Positions 23,272 through 32,445 of a stretch of DNA of 64,000 nt are shown here, in pieces. Origin of the DNA: Gemmobacter aquaticus (GTDB taxonomy: Bacteria; Pseudomonadota; Alphaproteobacteria; Rhodobacterales; Rhodobacteraceae); the NCBI RefSeq assembly GCF_007859075.1, contig NZ_VOAK01000011.1:744001-808000 (forward strand), given 5' to 3'. Made by a program: the position numbers and the translations under genes. The notes under the pieces were generated by a model, which saw nothing but the letters and a program-made list of their open reading frames with translations, was not told where the DNA came from and made no database searches. Position 1 is the first letter of the stretch, and every line of letters starts with the position of its first letter.

Positions 23272-23690
23272 GCCAGAGGTCTGCATTCCGTGCCCTTGCG
23301 CGTCAGGCGCTGTCGGCTGATCCGCGCATGGGCGAGCTGACGCAGCTTTCGGCTTGGGCGGGTGGTATCCCGGCCGAGATTCTGCCGGTGATCGGTGTCG
23401 TCACCCCGCAAGAGCGGGCGGCGATGGACAGCATGGGCGTGATGGAGCGCTCGACGCTGCTTCAGGTCGTGGTGAAGCGCCTCGGCGGGGATGATCTGGA
23501 AGACATCCTCGATCTGGATGGCGATGCGATCGAGAAATGCATCGTCGCCGCGTTCTTCAATGCCGACTTCCGCTGCCTGCCCGAAAACATGACCGTCACG
23601 CTGAATGGCGAGGGCGAGCAGCGCGTCGGGACGATCCTGGTGGACTTCCGCGTCACCTGGTTCCGCGACCTCGACGGGACACTCGCCTGA
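23268..23690 (+). CDS. Tail completion or minor virion protein (140 aa)
   Basis: The start is a TTG at 23268 that overlaps the previous stop (TTGA), giving 140 residues; no better start exists upstream. The protein is helical in its first half and ends in strands (NMTVTLNGEGEQRVGTIL, VDFRVTWFRD). In lambda-like maps this slot holds gpZ/gpU tail completion proteins, so that role is inferred from order. No firm domain is recognised. Confidence 0.65.
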   Translation: MSQRSAFRALARQALSADPRMGELTQLSAWAGGIPAEILPVIGVVTPQERAAMDSMGVMERSTLLQVVVKRLGGDDLEDILDLDGDAIEKCIVAAFFNADFRCLPENMTVTLNGEGEQRVGTILVDFRVTWFRDLDGTLA

Positions 23691-23755
23691 CACCCGCGCC
23701 CGGCTGCTGATCGCGGCCGGACGCTTCCCCGAAACCCTGCCAATGAGGACATCCC

Positions 23756-24100
23756 ATGGCGACCATCGCGAAGACCCAGATGCGCGGCCCCGGCCAGCGC
23801 ACCGTGACCGAGACCACGCTTGGTGCCTCGAACGACTTTGTCTATGCGCCGGGCAACGGCGAGATCCTGATCCTGCGCAACCCGACTGCTGGCGCGGTCG
23901 CGTCGGTCATCGATGGCGCCGGGGCGACGTCGAAGGCAGTTCCAGGGGTGGGCAACGTCGATCTTTCGGCGGGCTACAGTGTCGGCTCCATTCCGGCCGG
24001 CGGCGTCCGCGCCATCCCGCTCGACACCATTGCGGCCTATCTCGAGGGCGCCATCAGCATCACCGGCACCGGCCTTGTGGCCGCGCTGCTTACGTTCTGA
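23756..24100 (+). CDS. Phage virion-associated protein (114 aa)
   Basis: The 114-residue protein (MATIAKTQMRGPGQRTVTET, then FVYAPGNGEILILRN) looks like a small beta-rich protein with short Gly/Ala loops. It starts after a CCAATGAGGAC spacer. It lies between the tail-completion gene and the tail tube gene; no family is recognised. It might be a second decoration or head-tail protein. Confidence 0.6.
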   Translation: MATIAKTQMRGPGQRTVTETTLGASNDFVYAPGNGEILILRNPTAGAVASVIDGAGATSKAVPGVGNVDLSAGYSVGSIPAGGVRAIPLDTIAAYLEGAISITGTGLVAALLTF

Positions 24101-24108
24101 GGCCTGCG

Positions 24109-24396
24109 ATGGCACGTCTCATCAACTCCACGCGCCGCGACATCGTTCTGCCAACCCGGCACGTTGTCCCTGCGCAGGGCCAGCTGGAAACCACGAACGA
24201 GGTGATCGGCTGCACGGATAACTGGCCCAAAGTGAATGGCCTGGTCCTGTCCGGTGATCTGGTTGCAGAACTCGACCCGCCACCCGAGGTTGCGGAAGCC
24301 TCGGCGCCGGTCGTCGCTACTGCGCCCGCAACCCAAGACGTGGAAGCCGGTTCTGAGCCGACTGCCGCAGGCAAGGCCCCTCGCCAGAAATCCTGA
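24109..24396 (+). CDS. Phage protein of unknown function (95 aa)
   Basis: The start at 24109 gives 95 residues. The first 55 are structured (RDIVLPTRHVVPAQGQLE), with a likely strand-turn pattern, and the last 40 are an Ala/Pro/Glu-rich tail (PPPEVAEASAPVV). The ATG has GAGGCCTG upstream, a weak site, and lies eight bases after the previous stop. Function is unknown; it belongs to the tail-assembly block by position. Confidence 0.6.
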   Translation: MARLINSTRRDIVLPTRHVVPAQGQLETTNEVIGCTDNWPKVNGLVLSGDLVAELDPPPEVAEASAPVVATAPATQDVEAGSEPTAAGKAPRQKS

Positions 24397-24510
24397 TTGC
24401 CGCTGTCCGCGGGCTGGCCCGATCGGGCCGAACAGCGGGCACCTCTGAAAACCGGATCAGCATAAGTCGCCGCGGGCGACCCTGATCGCATGCCAAGAAA
24501 GGGCAATCCC

Positions 24511-24948
24511 ATGGCGAACGCCATTTCCTACATCGGGGCCACCATCGGCTGTGTGGTCGGTGTCCCCGCGACTGTCGACTCGGCCGGCTTCGGCGCGTTG
24601 GTCTACACCACCATCGGCAAGATCGCCTCCTTCGGTGAAGTGGGCGATACGGCTGCCGATACGACTGTCGATCTGCTCGATGGACGTATCGAGCACGTCA
24701 ACGGCGCGAAGGATGGCGGTGCTGTGCCCTTCACGATCCGCGCCGACGCGGACGACCTCGGTCAGCCGATCCTCAAGGCGCAGTCGAACGGGAACAATGA
24801 GGTCTCGTTCCGCATCGTCGATCCGGATGGCCGGATTTCTTACTTCTACGGCAAGGTTGCGAATGTCCGCGACACCGAAAGAACGTCAAGCAACTACAAG
24901 GGGTTCACCGGTGAAGTTCGTGTGAACAGCCCGACGATCCGCACCTGA
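24511..24948 (+). CDS. Major tail tube protein (gpV-like)
   Basis: The start at 24511, with AAAGGGC upstream, gives 145 residues. The pattern fits a long-tail tube protein: an N-terminal Ala/Thr-rich strand region (ATVDSAGFGALVYTTIGKIA), TTVDLLDGRIEHVNGAKDGG, then FRIVDPDGRISYFYGKVAN and a C-terminal GFTGEVRVNS. Position before the G/GT chaperone genes and the tape measure supports the call. Tube subunits polymerise around the tape measure. Confidence 0.85.
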   Translation: MANAISYIGATIGCVVGVPATVDSAGFGALVYTTIGKIASFGEVGDTAADTTVDLLDGRIEHVNGAKDGGAVPFTIRADADDLGQPILKAQSNGNNEVSFRIVDPDGRISYFYGKVANVRDTERTSSNYKGFTGEVRVNSPTIRT

Positions 24949-25045
24949 CGCCTTCGCGCCCCGTGTCCGGGGTGTGATCGGGCCGTCGAGGCCGTGGTTC
25001 AGCCTCGGCGGCCCACCATGAACCAGAACCGCAAGGAACACAGAT

Positions 25046-25489
25046 ATGGATTTCACCAAGTTCGACAGCCGCGCTGCGGCCGAGGTCGCTGGCCGCCTGC
25101 ACCTGACGCATCCCGCAACGGGAGAGTTGCTCTTCGCTGACAAGGCCCAGGAAAAGCCCTGCATCGTGCTGGTTCTCGGCTCGGAAAGCCGGTCAGCGCA
25201 AGCGGCCCTGCGTGCGGTTCGCAATGCAAAGCTGTCGGGTCCGAAGAAGGCCGAGAGCGCCCAGACCCTTGAGGATCTGCATCAGGCGATGGTCGATGGT
25301 GCTAAGCCCTTGATCGTCGGATTCGAGAATGTCGCGCGTGGGGAGGCTGCTGCCACCGCCGCCGATGCTGACTGGTTCCTGAACCTGCAGCTGATCAATG
25401 GGCGTGAAGGCGAGAAGGCCTTTGTCGAACAGGTGATCGAGTTCGCGACCGATCGCGCGAACTACCTGGGAAACGCATCGCAAAGCTGA
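25046..25489 (+). CDS. Tail assembly chaperone gpG-like (zero frame product)
   Basis: The 147-residue protein (MDFTKFDSRAAAEVAGRL, then FADKAQEKPCIVLVLGSES) lies between tail tube and tape measure, the slot of the G chaperone that binds the tape measure. Near its 3' end is a canonical slippery heptamer (25468-25474), where ribosomes can shift to -1 and make a longer fusion. The helical C-terminus (NGREGEKAFVEQVIEFATDR) fits the family. Confidence 0.9.
   Translation: MDFTKFDSRAAAEVAGRLHLTHPATGELLFADKAQEKPCIVLVLGSESRSAQAALRAVRNAKLSGPKKAESAQTLEDLHQAMVDGAKPLIVGFENVARGEAAATAADADWFLNLQLINGREGEKAFVEQVIEFATDRANYLGNASQS
25468..25474 (+). promoter_or_regulatory. -1 ribosomal frameshift slippery site G GGA AAC
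   Basis: In the zero frame of the upstream gene the bases GGGAAAC read G GGA AAC, the X XXY YYZ heptamer used for -1 slippage. The -1 frame then stays open for 126 codons to 25854, joining the G-like gene to the T-like extension. Lambda uses GGGAAAG in the same place. Confidence 0.88.
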
Positions 25490-25854
25490 TCCTGACGGCG
25501 CGGCAGTGGGGGCACCTGCATGCCGTGCCGAAGGACTGCGGCGGCGAGAGCTGGTTGAAGCGGGCGCAGCGGTTGAAGGAACCGCTGGGCCTGCCGGAAC
25601 TCGATGAAGGCGAGTATCTGATCGAGGCCTTTTTCAGGCTTGGGCCGACGCGGAACAACGGCATGTCGGTCACCCCTACAGACTGGTCAGAGATCAAGTC
25701 GTTCGCCGATCTAACCGGCCGGATTTCGGAGCCATGGGAAGCCGAAGCGTTGTTCGACATGTGTCGCGGCTATCATGAGGCCCGAGTCGCAGGGGAGGAC
25801 CCGCTTGCGATGTCGCCGGTCGAGATCGAGGCGGAGGGCGATGTTTTGGTGTGA
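25474..25854 (+). CDS. Tail assembly chaperone extension (gpT-like), made by -1 frameshift
   Basis: This frame has no good start of its own (a GTG at 25525 only) and is read after a -1 shift at 25468-25474. The predicted fusion has 143 zero-frame residues plus 126 from this frame, 269 in all. Residues include QWGHLHAVPKDCGGESWLK, FFRLGPTRNNG and WEAEALFDMCRGYHEARV. Fusion proteins of this sort help tape measure and tube subunits assemble. The acidic tail ends just before the antisense DUF4145 gene. Confidence 0.85.
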   Translation, partial: RIAKLILTARQWGHLHAVPKDCGGESWLKRAQRLKEPLGLPELDEGEYLIEAFFRLGPTRNNGMSVTPTDWSEIKSFADLTGRISEPWEAEALFDMCRGYHEARVAGEDPLAMSPVEIEAEGDVLV

Positions 25855-25871
25855 ATAGTGTGGCGCAGTCG

Positions 25872-26639
25872 TCAGGCTTTGTGTTCGCTGGATGTCAGTG
25901 CACTTTTGACGTCCGCGCCAAGTTCGTATGCGGCTCGAAGAAAGAACCGCAGGAAGGTTGCAAAGGCTCTCGCCTCGTCTTCTCCGCCATCTGCATCGTG
26001 TGTGGCATTTGCGCCGAGGCTTCGGATGTGGTGAGCCCAATCAGCGATTGGCTTTGTTATCACGCCCTTGACTAGCAGGCTGTCAATTCTATCGGCGATG
26101 TTCTTTCCGGTTCCGCCCAAGTCTTTAGTGCAAAGGTCGATCACGGTCCTACAGGTCGCAACCGCGATGCTGGGGTCGAAGCTCTGTTGCAGCATCCGTT
26201 CGATGTCTGGCATGAGTCTTTGAACGCGCTCAGGCCATGATGAGTGGACAGGCAAAGAGTTCGGTTGTGGAAATAGCCGAAGCTCGTCCATGGTGAATCG
26301 CGTATTGGCTCGACCTGTGCCGATCTTATGAAGTTCTTTCTGATGGTTGATGAGCTCGATCCTGCTCATCTCAACAGTTGCCAATATCGGAAGAAAGCAG
26401 GCTTGGCAGATCAGCAGTGCGGCGACGGACACTGGGTCGTCGGCCCCAAGGCGATGCCTACTTGGCTTGGGGAGGATGTCAGTACTGGTGTTGGCTCTTC
26501 TTACGGATCGCTCAAACTCCATGACTGACTTTGCGTCATCAGCAGGAAGGAACGGTCGATCTCCAAATTCGTGGAGTTCGGAAAAGGTTGCGAGGTCTGA
26601 CTTGTTGCAGTGCGGACAGACAATGGAGGCGGTCAACAT
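25872..26639 (-). CDS. DUF4145-domain protein, antisense moron in the tail module
   Basis: The 255-residue protein begins with a zinc-binding-like CPHC motif (residues 8-11) and carries ICQACFL near residue 80. Its C-terminal third is DUF4145-like: ATCRTVIDLCTKDLGG, KNIADRIDSLLVKGVI and WAHHIRSLGANATHD. DUF4145 is found alone or fused to nucleases and restriction-type proteins and is often near mobile DNA; its activity is not established. It is transcribed against all other late genes, has lower GC than its neighbours, and splits the chaperone and tape measure genes. These are signs of late insertion and of expression in the lysogen. Confidence 0.88.
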   Translation of the reverse strand: MLTASIVCPHCNKSDLATFSELHEFGDRPFLPADDAKSVMEFERSVRRANTSTDILPKPSRHRLGADDPVSVAALLICQACFLPILATVEMSRIELINHQKELHKIGTGRANTRFTMDELRLFPQPNSLPVHSSWPERVQRLMPDIERMLQQSFDPSIAVATCRTVIDLCTKDLGGTGKNIADRIDSLLVKGVITKPIADWAHHIRSLGANATHDADGGEDEARAFATFLRFFLRAAYELGADVKSALTSSEHKA

Positions 26640-26829
26640 GATGGATAAAGAAGCTCAGAATCAGATATGGATCGTATCATCAGAGACGATCCAGTCGGTT
26701 GTTGCGAGTCATTCTTCCGATCGACCGCGATTGGAAAAGGCCATGCTCGAATTTGCGAGGCTTGGTGATCCAAGCGCCGTGATCCGCGGTCTTCTCGACT
26801 ATATTTGCAGCCCAGTGCCAATTGAGTGA
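26638..26829 (+). CDS. Small protein divergent from the DUF4145 gene (63 aa)
   Basis: This 63-residue frame starts with two ATGs at 26638 and 26641 behind GGAGGCGG, a good ribosome binding site lying inside the DUF4145 start. It reads MMDKEAQNQIWIVSSETIQS then RPRLEKAMLEFARLGD, with a likely helical pair. It shares the atypical base composition of its neighbour. The start codons of the two divergent genes overlap, which is unusual, so the gene may not be expressed as drawn. Confidence 0.4.
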   Translation: MMDKEAQNQIWIVSSETIQSVVASHSSDRPRLEKAMLEFARLGDPSAVIRGLLDYICSPVPIE

Positions 26830-26970
26830 TGGTCTGCGGGTGGCCCCGGCCACTTGGGCGAACTGGGCAATTCCGATGCCAAAACTGCTACTTGGCGCGT
26901 GACGCGCCGCTTTCCTGATCAACCGCAATGACCGCGGGCGCCCCTTGGGCGGCCCGTCTCGAGGTATGGC

Positions 26971-29900
26971 ATGACCACTTCTGCGCAGATGAAAGCCACG
27001 CTAGGGCTTGATGTCTCTCAGTTTGAGACGCGTGCCCGAGGTGCGGCCAATACCGCGAAGCAGATGGGCGCCGAGATTTCGCGTGCATTGGATGGTTCGA
27101 AGGCTTCGGCGCGGTCGCAGGCAGCGGCATTTGAGCATCTGCGCGCCTCGATCGATCCAGCCTATGCGGCCACACAACGCTATGCGCAGTTGCAGCGCCA
27201 GATTTCGGGTTATGTCGACGCCGGTGTTACCAGCCAGCGCACGGCTAACATGGTGCTGGAACAGGCCGCGTCGAAGTATATGGGGGTCGCGACGTCGGCT
27301 GAGAGGGCGCAGGCGGCGCAGCGCGAGCAGGCACAGTCGACTATGCTTGCCAAGCAAAGCTATGACGCCCTGCGTACGTCCCTCGACCCGCTCTATGCCA
27401 GCAGCAAGCGCTATGAGCAGGCGCAAGAGACCCTGACTGCCGCAGTGGCGGCGGGGATCATCAAGCAGGAAGAGGCCGCACGCGTCCTGCAGATGGCTAA
27501 TCAAAGGTATCTCTCAGTTGGACCTGCCGCAAATGCAGCGACTTCTGGTGTGAACAAGTTCACGCCTGCGATCACCAATGCAGGCTTCCAGGTGCAAGAC
27601 TTCGCGGTACAGGTGGCAAGCGGTCAGTCTGCGATGATGGCCTTTGCGCAGCAGTTCCCTCAGCTAATGGGCGTTCTCGGGTTCAGCGGGAAGCTGGCGC
27701 TGGCAGGTTCGTTGATCGGGACTTTCGCAGCAGTGGCCTTCGCGGTTGCGCCGATGCTGTTCGATATCGGCGAGGCTGCAGCGAAGACCTCTGACACTGT
27801 CGCGGATCTCGGATCGGCTTTGCAGTCATATCAGGAGTACGCGGCCAAGGCCCGCGGCACCTCGGCTGAACTCTTTGCGGAATTTGGCATGGGAGCCGCG
27901 CGCGGTCGCGAGCTTTATGACGCGCTTTCCCTTCTAGAGCGCATCAAGTTCGACCAGAACCTTTCGGCCTCGATCAAGTCGCTGACTGGTGATCTGCAGG
28001 GCGTCACCGATATGATCGCCCAGTGGGACTACGCCACCCTCGAATTGCCGCCAGCACTCCGTGCAGAGACCATTTATCTCTCGCAGGAGGCGGTTCAGAA
28101 GCTCGGGGATGAATATGGTCTGACCCTTGGCCAGGCTCGACAAGTCACAAACGCGCTGTCTGATCTCTCAATGGCGGCGGGCCCTGAGCAGGCCGCCATT
28201 GCCGCAAAGAACTTGGCGCAATCGCTCCTTTCTGCCCACGCCGCCGGTGCTAAGCTGCCGCCGGAACTTGTCGAAGCGGCGCGTTCCGCGGCGGAAACTG
28301 GCGTTGCCGCCGAGCGCATGAATGCAATTCTGAACAGTTCGGTCGGACTTGGCACTTCCCTTGCGTCGGAGTTCGATCGGCTCGCGGCCTCCATTGGATA
28401 TGCTGCAGCCTCCGCTGCTCAGCTTGCGGCGCAACTTGGCGCAGCGGCTGTGGCCGGGGCTCAGCAGGCCGACCGGCAACTCAAGGTCATCAATGCACAG
28501 ATCGCGGCAGTGAAATCCGGTCAGGATGAGGTTGTGGCGGGTAAGCTGCGCGGGCTTGAACTGGATAAGGAGGCGTTCCGAAATGCCCACCGGACTGCAG
28601 GGGTCGACGCGGGTATTGTTGAGACAATGGTTCGCAAGAATTTCGCCAGCCAGGAGGCTGTCGTTTATGCCGAGCGCGAGCTGCAGTCAGCCATCAAGGT
28701 GAGGACAGAGACAGAGCGCGCTGCAAAGGCGGGAAGTGGTGGCAAGAGTGCGGCTGCAAAGGAAAGCGAGAAACTGTCGGCTTCGCTCGACAAGGAAGCG
28801 CAGAAGTGGCTCGACACCATCGATCCCATGAACCGCTACCAGCGCGAAATGTCCGAGCTGCTGCAGCTTCAAGGTCGCCTGTCGAAAGAGGACATGGCCA
28901 AGGCCATCAAGAAGCTGAACGTCGATCTCGCCGACAGCATCCCGATGGTCGGTGACCTGTCGAATGCCTTCGCGGATTTCGTAGTGTCGGGCGGCAAGGA
29001 CATCGAAGGGCTCGGCGATCTGTTCAAGGGCGTCCTGAAACAGATGATCGCCGATGCGGCCAAGAACCAGATCATGCTTGCCTTGGGCATCGCGCCCACC
29101 GGGACCGCTGGCACGCCGGGCGCTGCAGGTGGCACGGCTGGTGCCGGTGGCACTCTGAGCAACTTCGGTGGGATCTTTGCCGAGGATGGCTGGCTGATGA
29201 CCGGCCTCAACAGCGGCAAGGGTTTTCTCGGCACCGTGGGTGGCTGGCTCGGGATGGGCGGTCAGGCCGCCGGAACCGCAGGCACGGCCAGCGGGATCAT
29301 GGGCTCGCTCGGTAGCCTCGGGTCCATGATGGGTACGGTGGGGGCGATCATTGGCGGCATCGGCATGGTGGTGTCGCTTGGCAAGAAGTTGTTCGGTCGC
29401 GAGCTGAAGGACACCGGGATCAGCGGCGCCTTCAGTGGCTCGGGCTTCTCCGGGTCTTCCTACAAGTATTACAAGGGCGGTCTTCTGCGCTCGGACAAGA
29501 CCTCTTATGAGGCGCTTGATCCGGTGGTGCAGTCCACCATCGGCGCGGCCTATGGTGATCTGCGCAAGAGCGTGAAGGGCATGGCTGGCGTGCTCGACCT
29601 TGGTACCGATGCGATCAAGGGCTTTGCTTACGAGTTCAAGATCAGCACGAAGGACATGACCGAGGAAGAGGCCCTGCAGGCGCTGCAGGACGAAATGGCA
29701 AAGGCCGGTTCCGGTATGGCCGAGCTGATCCTCGGGACCAAGCGCTACACCGAAGCAGGCGAGACGGCCCTCGACACGCTGACCCGTCTTTCCTCCAGCC
29801 TGACCGCAGTGCGCCAGGTCGCGCTTCTGCTGGGGCATACCTTCGACATGGTCGGTCTGCGCGGCGGTGACGTGGCCTCAAACCTTGCCAAGGCGTTCGG

Positions 29901-31533
29901 TGGCGCCGAGTCGATGGGCACGGCGGTGCAGGCCTATTGGCAGACGTTCTACACCGATGGCGAACGCATCCGCACGCTGACCCGCCAGACGGGGCAGGAA
30001 CTGCGCAAGATGGGCGTGTCGATGCCCCGGACCCGTGAGCAGTACCGCGCCCTGATCGAGAGCCTCGACCTCTCGGACAAGAGTTCGCACAAGCTTTATG
30101 CCACGCTGATCGGCTTGTCGGGTGTGATGGACCAGATCCTGCCGACAGTGTCGAACCTGACCCGCGAGATGGAGCGGTTGCAGGGCAGGGTGGTGACGAT
30201 CATGGACAAGATCGCCACCGGCCTGACTGCGGCGATTCAGGCCAATCAGGCAGCGGCCGGGGAGTGGCGCAAAGCCGGTGACGGCATCCGCGACTATCTG
30301 GACAAGCTGCGCGGGACCGCCTCGGCCCTGATTTCGCCGATGCAGGCACGCGCCTACAACCAGATGAAGTGGATGACCACGCTGGCCTCGGCCCGTGCTG
30401 GTGACCTGACGGCCGCCGGCAATCTGACCGGCACGGCGGGCAACTATCTGGACAGTGTCAGCGCGACGGCTGGCACGCGCCTCGAGGCGGCCCGGGCGCA
30501 GGCCCGTGTTGCGGCGGCTCTCGGTCTCGTCGCGAACAAGACTGAAACGCAGGCCGACAAGCTCGATCGCATCGCGACCATTCAAGGGCGGCAACTCGCC
30601 CTGATCGAACGACTGCAGGCCCTGATGGATGCAGGCAAGACGATCAGCGCCGAGCAGCTGGACCTGCTGCGCACCCAGCTGGGCGATCTCGATCGGAAGA
30701 TCCTGCGCGTCAATGTCGCCGGGTTTGAAGGTGCCACCTCGCTGCTGCCCAAGGGGCAGATGCAGGGCCTGCGCTCTGCGCTGGATGACCTGCGCGATGC
30801 GATCCGCGCGGAGACCGCGCGTCAGAAGCACGAGTCTGCCGTCACAAGTCTGAATGCTCTGGTCGGCAACCTGACGAAGAACAAGGCGGGCGACGTCTTT
30901 GTCGATGACAAGGACCTGTCCCGGATGGCGCGCATTGCCGGGATCGATGCCGAAGGCCTTACGACCAATCAGCTGCGCAATCGTCTGGTCAACTTTGACA
31001 GCGGCGATCTGCTGAAAGGCACGGTCTATGACCCGACCGGGTCGAAAGAGCAGGCCTATCTCGATCGGCTTCGCGGTCCGAGCAACGTGTCAGGACCGGC
31101 GCCTCAATGGGCCGAGGGTCTGCTCGGCTTCTGGCAGCGGATCTACAACAACCCGAACCTGACCGTCAAAGACATCATGGCAGCATCCAAGGGCGGCACG
31201 CCGCTCTCGGAAATCCCCGGCGCGCTTGAGGTCGAAACGGTCAAGAAGAAGGTCAAGAAGTTCGCCGATGGCGGCTATCACGCCGGGGGCTTGCGCCTGG
31301 TGGGTGAAGAGGGGCCCGAGCTGGAAGCGACCGGCCCGTCGCGGATCTACAGCGCCAGCCAGACCCGCAACATCTTCGACATGACCGGGCTTATGCGGGA
31401 GTTCCGTGCCATGCGCGAGGAACTGGCGCAGATGCGCCGCGAGCAGCGCCAGCTCGGTCTGAGCATTGAGGGCAACACCTATACGACCGCATCCGTTCTG
31501 CGCCGCGAGGAACGCCGCGCCCTTTCGGAGTAA
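26971..31533 (+). CDS. Tail tape measure protein
   Basis: The 1520-residue protein sets tail length and spans the tail tube. It has a coiled-coil N-terminal region (QMKATLGLDVSQFETRAR, then AANTAKQMGAEISRALDG) typical of tape measures, hydrophobic segments near residues 215-265 (MGVLGFSGKLALAGSLIG, FAAVAFAVAPMLFDIG) that may insert in the host membrane, and a Gly/Ala-rich middle. The C-terminus has FADGGYHAGGLRLVGEEGPE, a motif common in prophage tape measures. At about 0.15 nm per residue the tail would be about 200 nm, as an estimate. Confidence 0.95.
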   Translation: MTTSAQMKATLGLDVSQFETRARGAANTAKQMGAEISRALDGSKASARSQAAAFEHLRASIDPAYAATQRYAQLQRQISGYVDAGVTSQRTANMVLEQAASKYMGVATSAERAQAAQREQAQSTMLAKQSYDALRTSLDPLYASSKRYEQAQETLTAAVAAGIIKQEEAARVLQMANQRYLSVGPAANAATSGVNKFTPAITNAGFQVQDFAVQVASGQSAMMAFAQQFPQLMGVLGFSGKLALAGSLIGTFAAVAFAVAPMLFDIGEAAAKTSDTVADLGSALQSYQEYAAKARGTSAELFAEFGMGAARGRELYDALSLLERIKFDQNLSASIKSLTGDLQGVTDMIAQWDYATLELPPALRAETIYLSQEAVQKLGDEYGLTLGQARQVTNALSDLSMAAGPEQAAIAAKNLAQSLLSAHAAGAKLPPELVEAARSAAETGVAAERMNAILNSSVGLGTSLASEFDRLAASIGYAAASAAQLAAQLGAAAVAGAQQADRQLKVINAQIAAVKSGQDEVVAGKLRGLELDKEAFRNAHRTAGVDAGIVETMVRKNFASQEAVVYAERELQSAIKVRTETERAAKAGSGGKSAAAKESEKLSASLDKEAQKWLDTIDPMNRYQREMSELLQLQGRLSKEDMAKAIKKLNVDLADSIPMVGDLSNAFADFVVSGGKDIEGLGDLFKGVLKQMIADAAKNQIMLALGIAPTGTAGTPGAAGGTAGAGGTLSNFGGIFAEDGWLMTGLNSGKGFLGTVGGWLGMGGQAAGTAGTASGIMGSLGSLGSMMGTVGAIIGGIGMVVSLGKKLFGRELKDTGISGAFSGSGFSGSSYKYYKGGLLRSDKTSYEALDPVVQSTIGAAYGDLRKSVKGMAGVLDLGTDAIKGFAYEFKISTKDMTEEEALQALQDEMAKAGSGMAELILGTKRYTEAGETALDTLTRLSSSLTAVRQVALLLGHTFDMVGLRGGDVASNLAKAFGGAESMGTAVQAYWQTFYTDGERIRTLTRQTGQELRKMGVSMPRTREQYRALIESLDLSDKSSHKLYATLIGLSGVMDQILPTVSNLTREMERLQGRVVTIMDKIATGLTAAIQANQAAAGEWRKAGDGIRDYLDKLRGTASALISPMQARAYNQMKWMTTLASARAGDLTAAGNLTGTAGNYLDSVSATAGTRLEAARAQARVAAALGLVANKTETQADKLDRIATIQGRQLALIERLQALMDAGKTISAEQLDLLRTQLGDLDRKILRVNVAGFEGATSLLPKGQMQGLRSALDDLRDAIRAETARQKHESAVTSLNALVGNLTKNKAGDVFVDDKDLSRMARIAGIDAEGLTTNQLRNRLVNFDSGDLLKGTVYDPTGSKEQAYLDRLRGPSNVSGPAPQWAEGLLGFWQRIYNNPNLTVKDIMAASKGGTPLSEIPGALEVETVKKKVKKFADGGYHAGGLRLVGEEGPELEATGPSRIYSASQTRNIFDMTGLMREFRAMREELAQMRREQRQLGLSIEGNTYTTASVLRREERRALSE

Positions 31534-31539
31534 CAGCCT

Positions 31540-32445
31540 ATGAAGATGATTGCGCCGATCACCGTGACCGATGCGGTGATGGCATCGTCCAACGTGACTG
31601 AAAATGACTATCCCGTCTGGGCGTCAGGAACGACCTACGCCCTGGGCGCGCGGGTCATCATGACGTCGACGCACTCGATCTATGAGAGCGTACAGGCAAG
31701 CAATACCAACCACGACCCATCTGCTGACACGACGTCGACGTGGTGGGTGCGCGTCGGCGCAACCAATCGCTGGCGCGCATTTGACCAGAGAACGGGGCAA
31801 TCGACGACGAGGGCCGGTACGATCGATGTTTCGCTGACATTGCCGTCGATTTGCACCGCCGTAGCGCTGGTCGGGCTGTCTGCTGGGTCTGTCCGTGTGC
31901 GCGTGTCTGATGCCGGTGCCGTGCAGATCTATGATCAGACAATCCAGCTGGTCGACAGATCGCCGATAACGTCGTTCTTCACCTACTTCACCTATGCGCC
32001 TGAGTACTCTGAGCGCGTCGTGTTCGAGGATATCCCCGGCTATACCGGTTACACGCTGCGCATCACCATAGACGCAGGTGTCGGCACGGCCGAGGTGGGT
32101 GAAATCGTCGTCGGCAAGAACAGCCTGTTTGGCAGGACGATAGCTGACACGGAAATTGGTTTTGAGGACATGAGTGTCCGGGAGCGGGATGCGTGGGGCA
32201 GCGTGTTCATCGTCGAGCGCGATGCCTACGATACCGTGACATTCAAGTTTGCGATCCCGGTCGGTGGAGAGGATCAGGTCAGGCGTGCGATCCGTGAGAT
32301 ACGCGCAAAGCCCGCCTTTTTCTATGCCGACGCCTCGCTGATGAATCGCGGACTGGCGGTCTACGGTCTCGCCAAGCCGCTGCGCATCCCCCTGAACTCC
32401 GGTGGCGTGTCATTTGCCACGCTCGAAACTGAGGAACTCATCTGA
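31540..32445 (+). CDS. Tail tip protein with a CBM5/12-like carbohydrate-binding segment
   Basis: The 301-residue protein contains a CBM5/12-like chitin-binding pattern near the N-terminus (YPVWASGTTYALGARVIM, then SIYESVQASNTNHDP and WWVRVG). The rest is beta-rich (VRVRVSDAGAVQIYDQT) and ends near a region typical of prophage tail proteins (DTVTFKFAIPVGGEDQVRRA). It starts seven bases after the tape measure stop. A role in host-surface binding or tail-tip assembly is likely. Confidence 0.75.
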   Translation: MKMIAPITVTDAVMASSNVTENDYPVWASGTTYALGARVIMTSTHSIYESVQASNTNHDPSADTTSTWWVRVGATNRWRAFDQRTGQSTTRAGTIDVSLTLPSICTAVALVGLSAGSVRVRVSDAGAVQIYDQTIQLVDRSPITSFFTYFTYAPEYSERVVFEDIPGYTGYTLRITIDAGVGTAEVGEIVVGKNSLFGRTIADTEIGFEDMSVRERDAWGSVFIVERDAYDTVTFKFAIPVGGEDQVRRAIREIRAKPAFFYADASLMNRGLAVYGLAKPLRIPLNSGGVSFATLETEELI

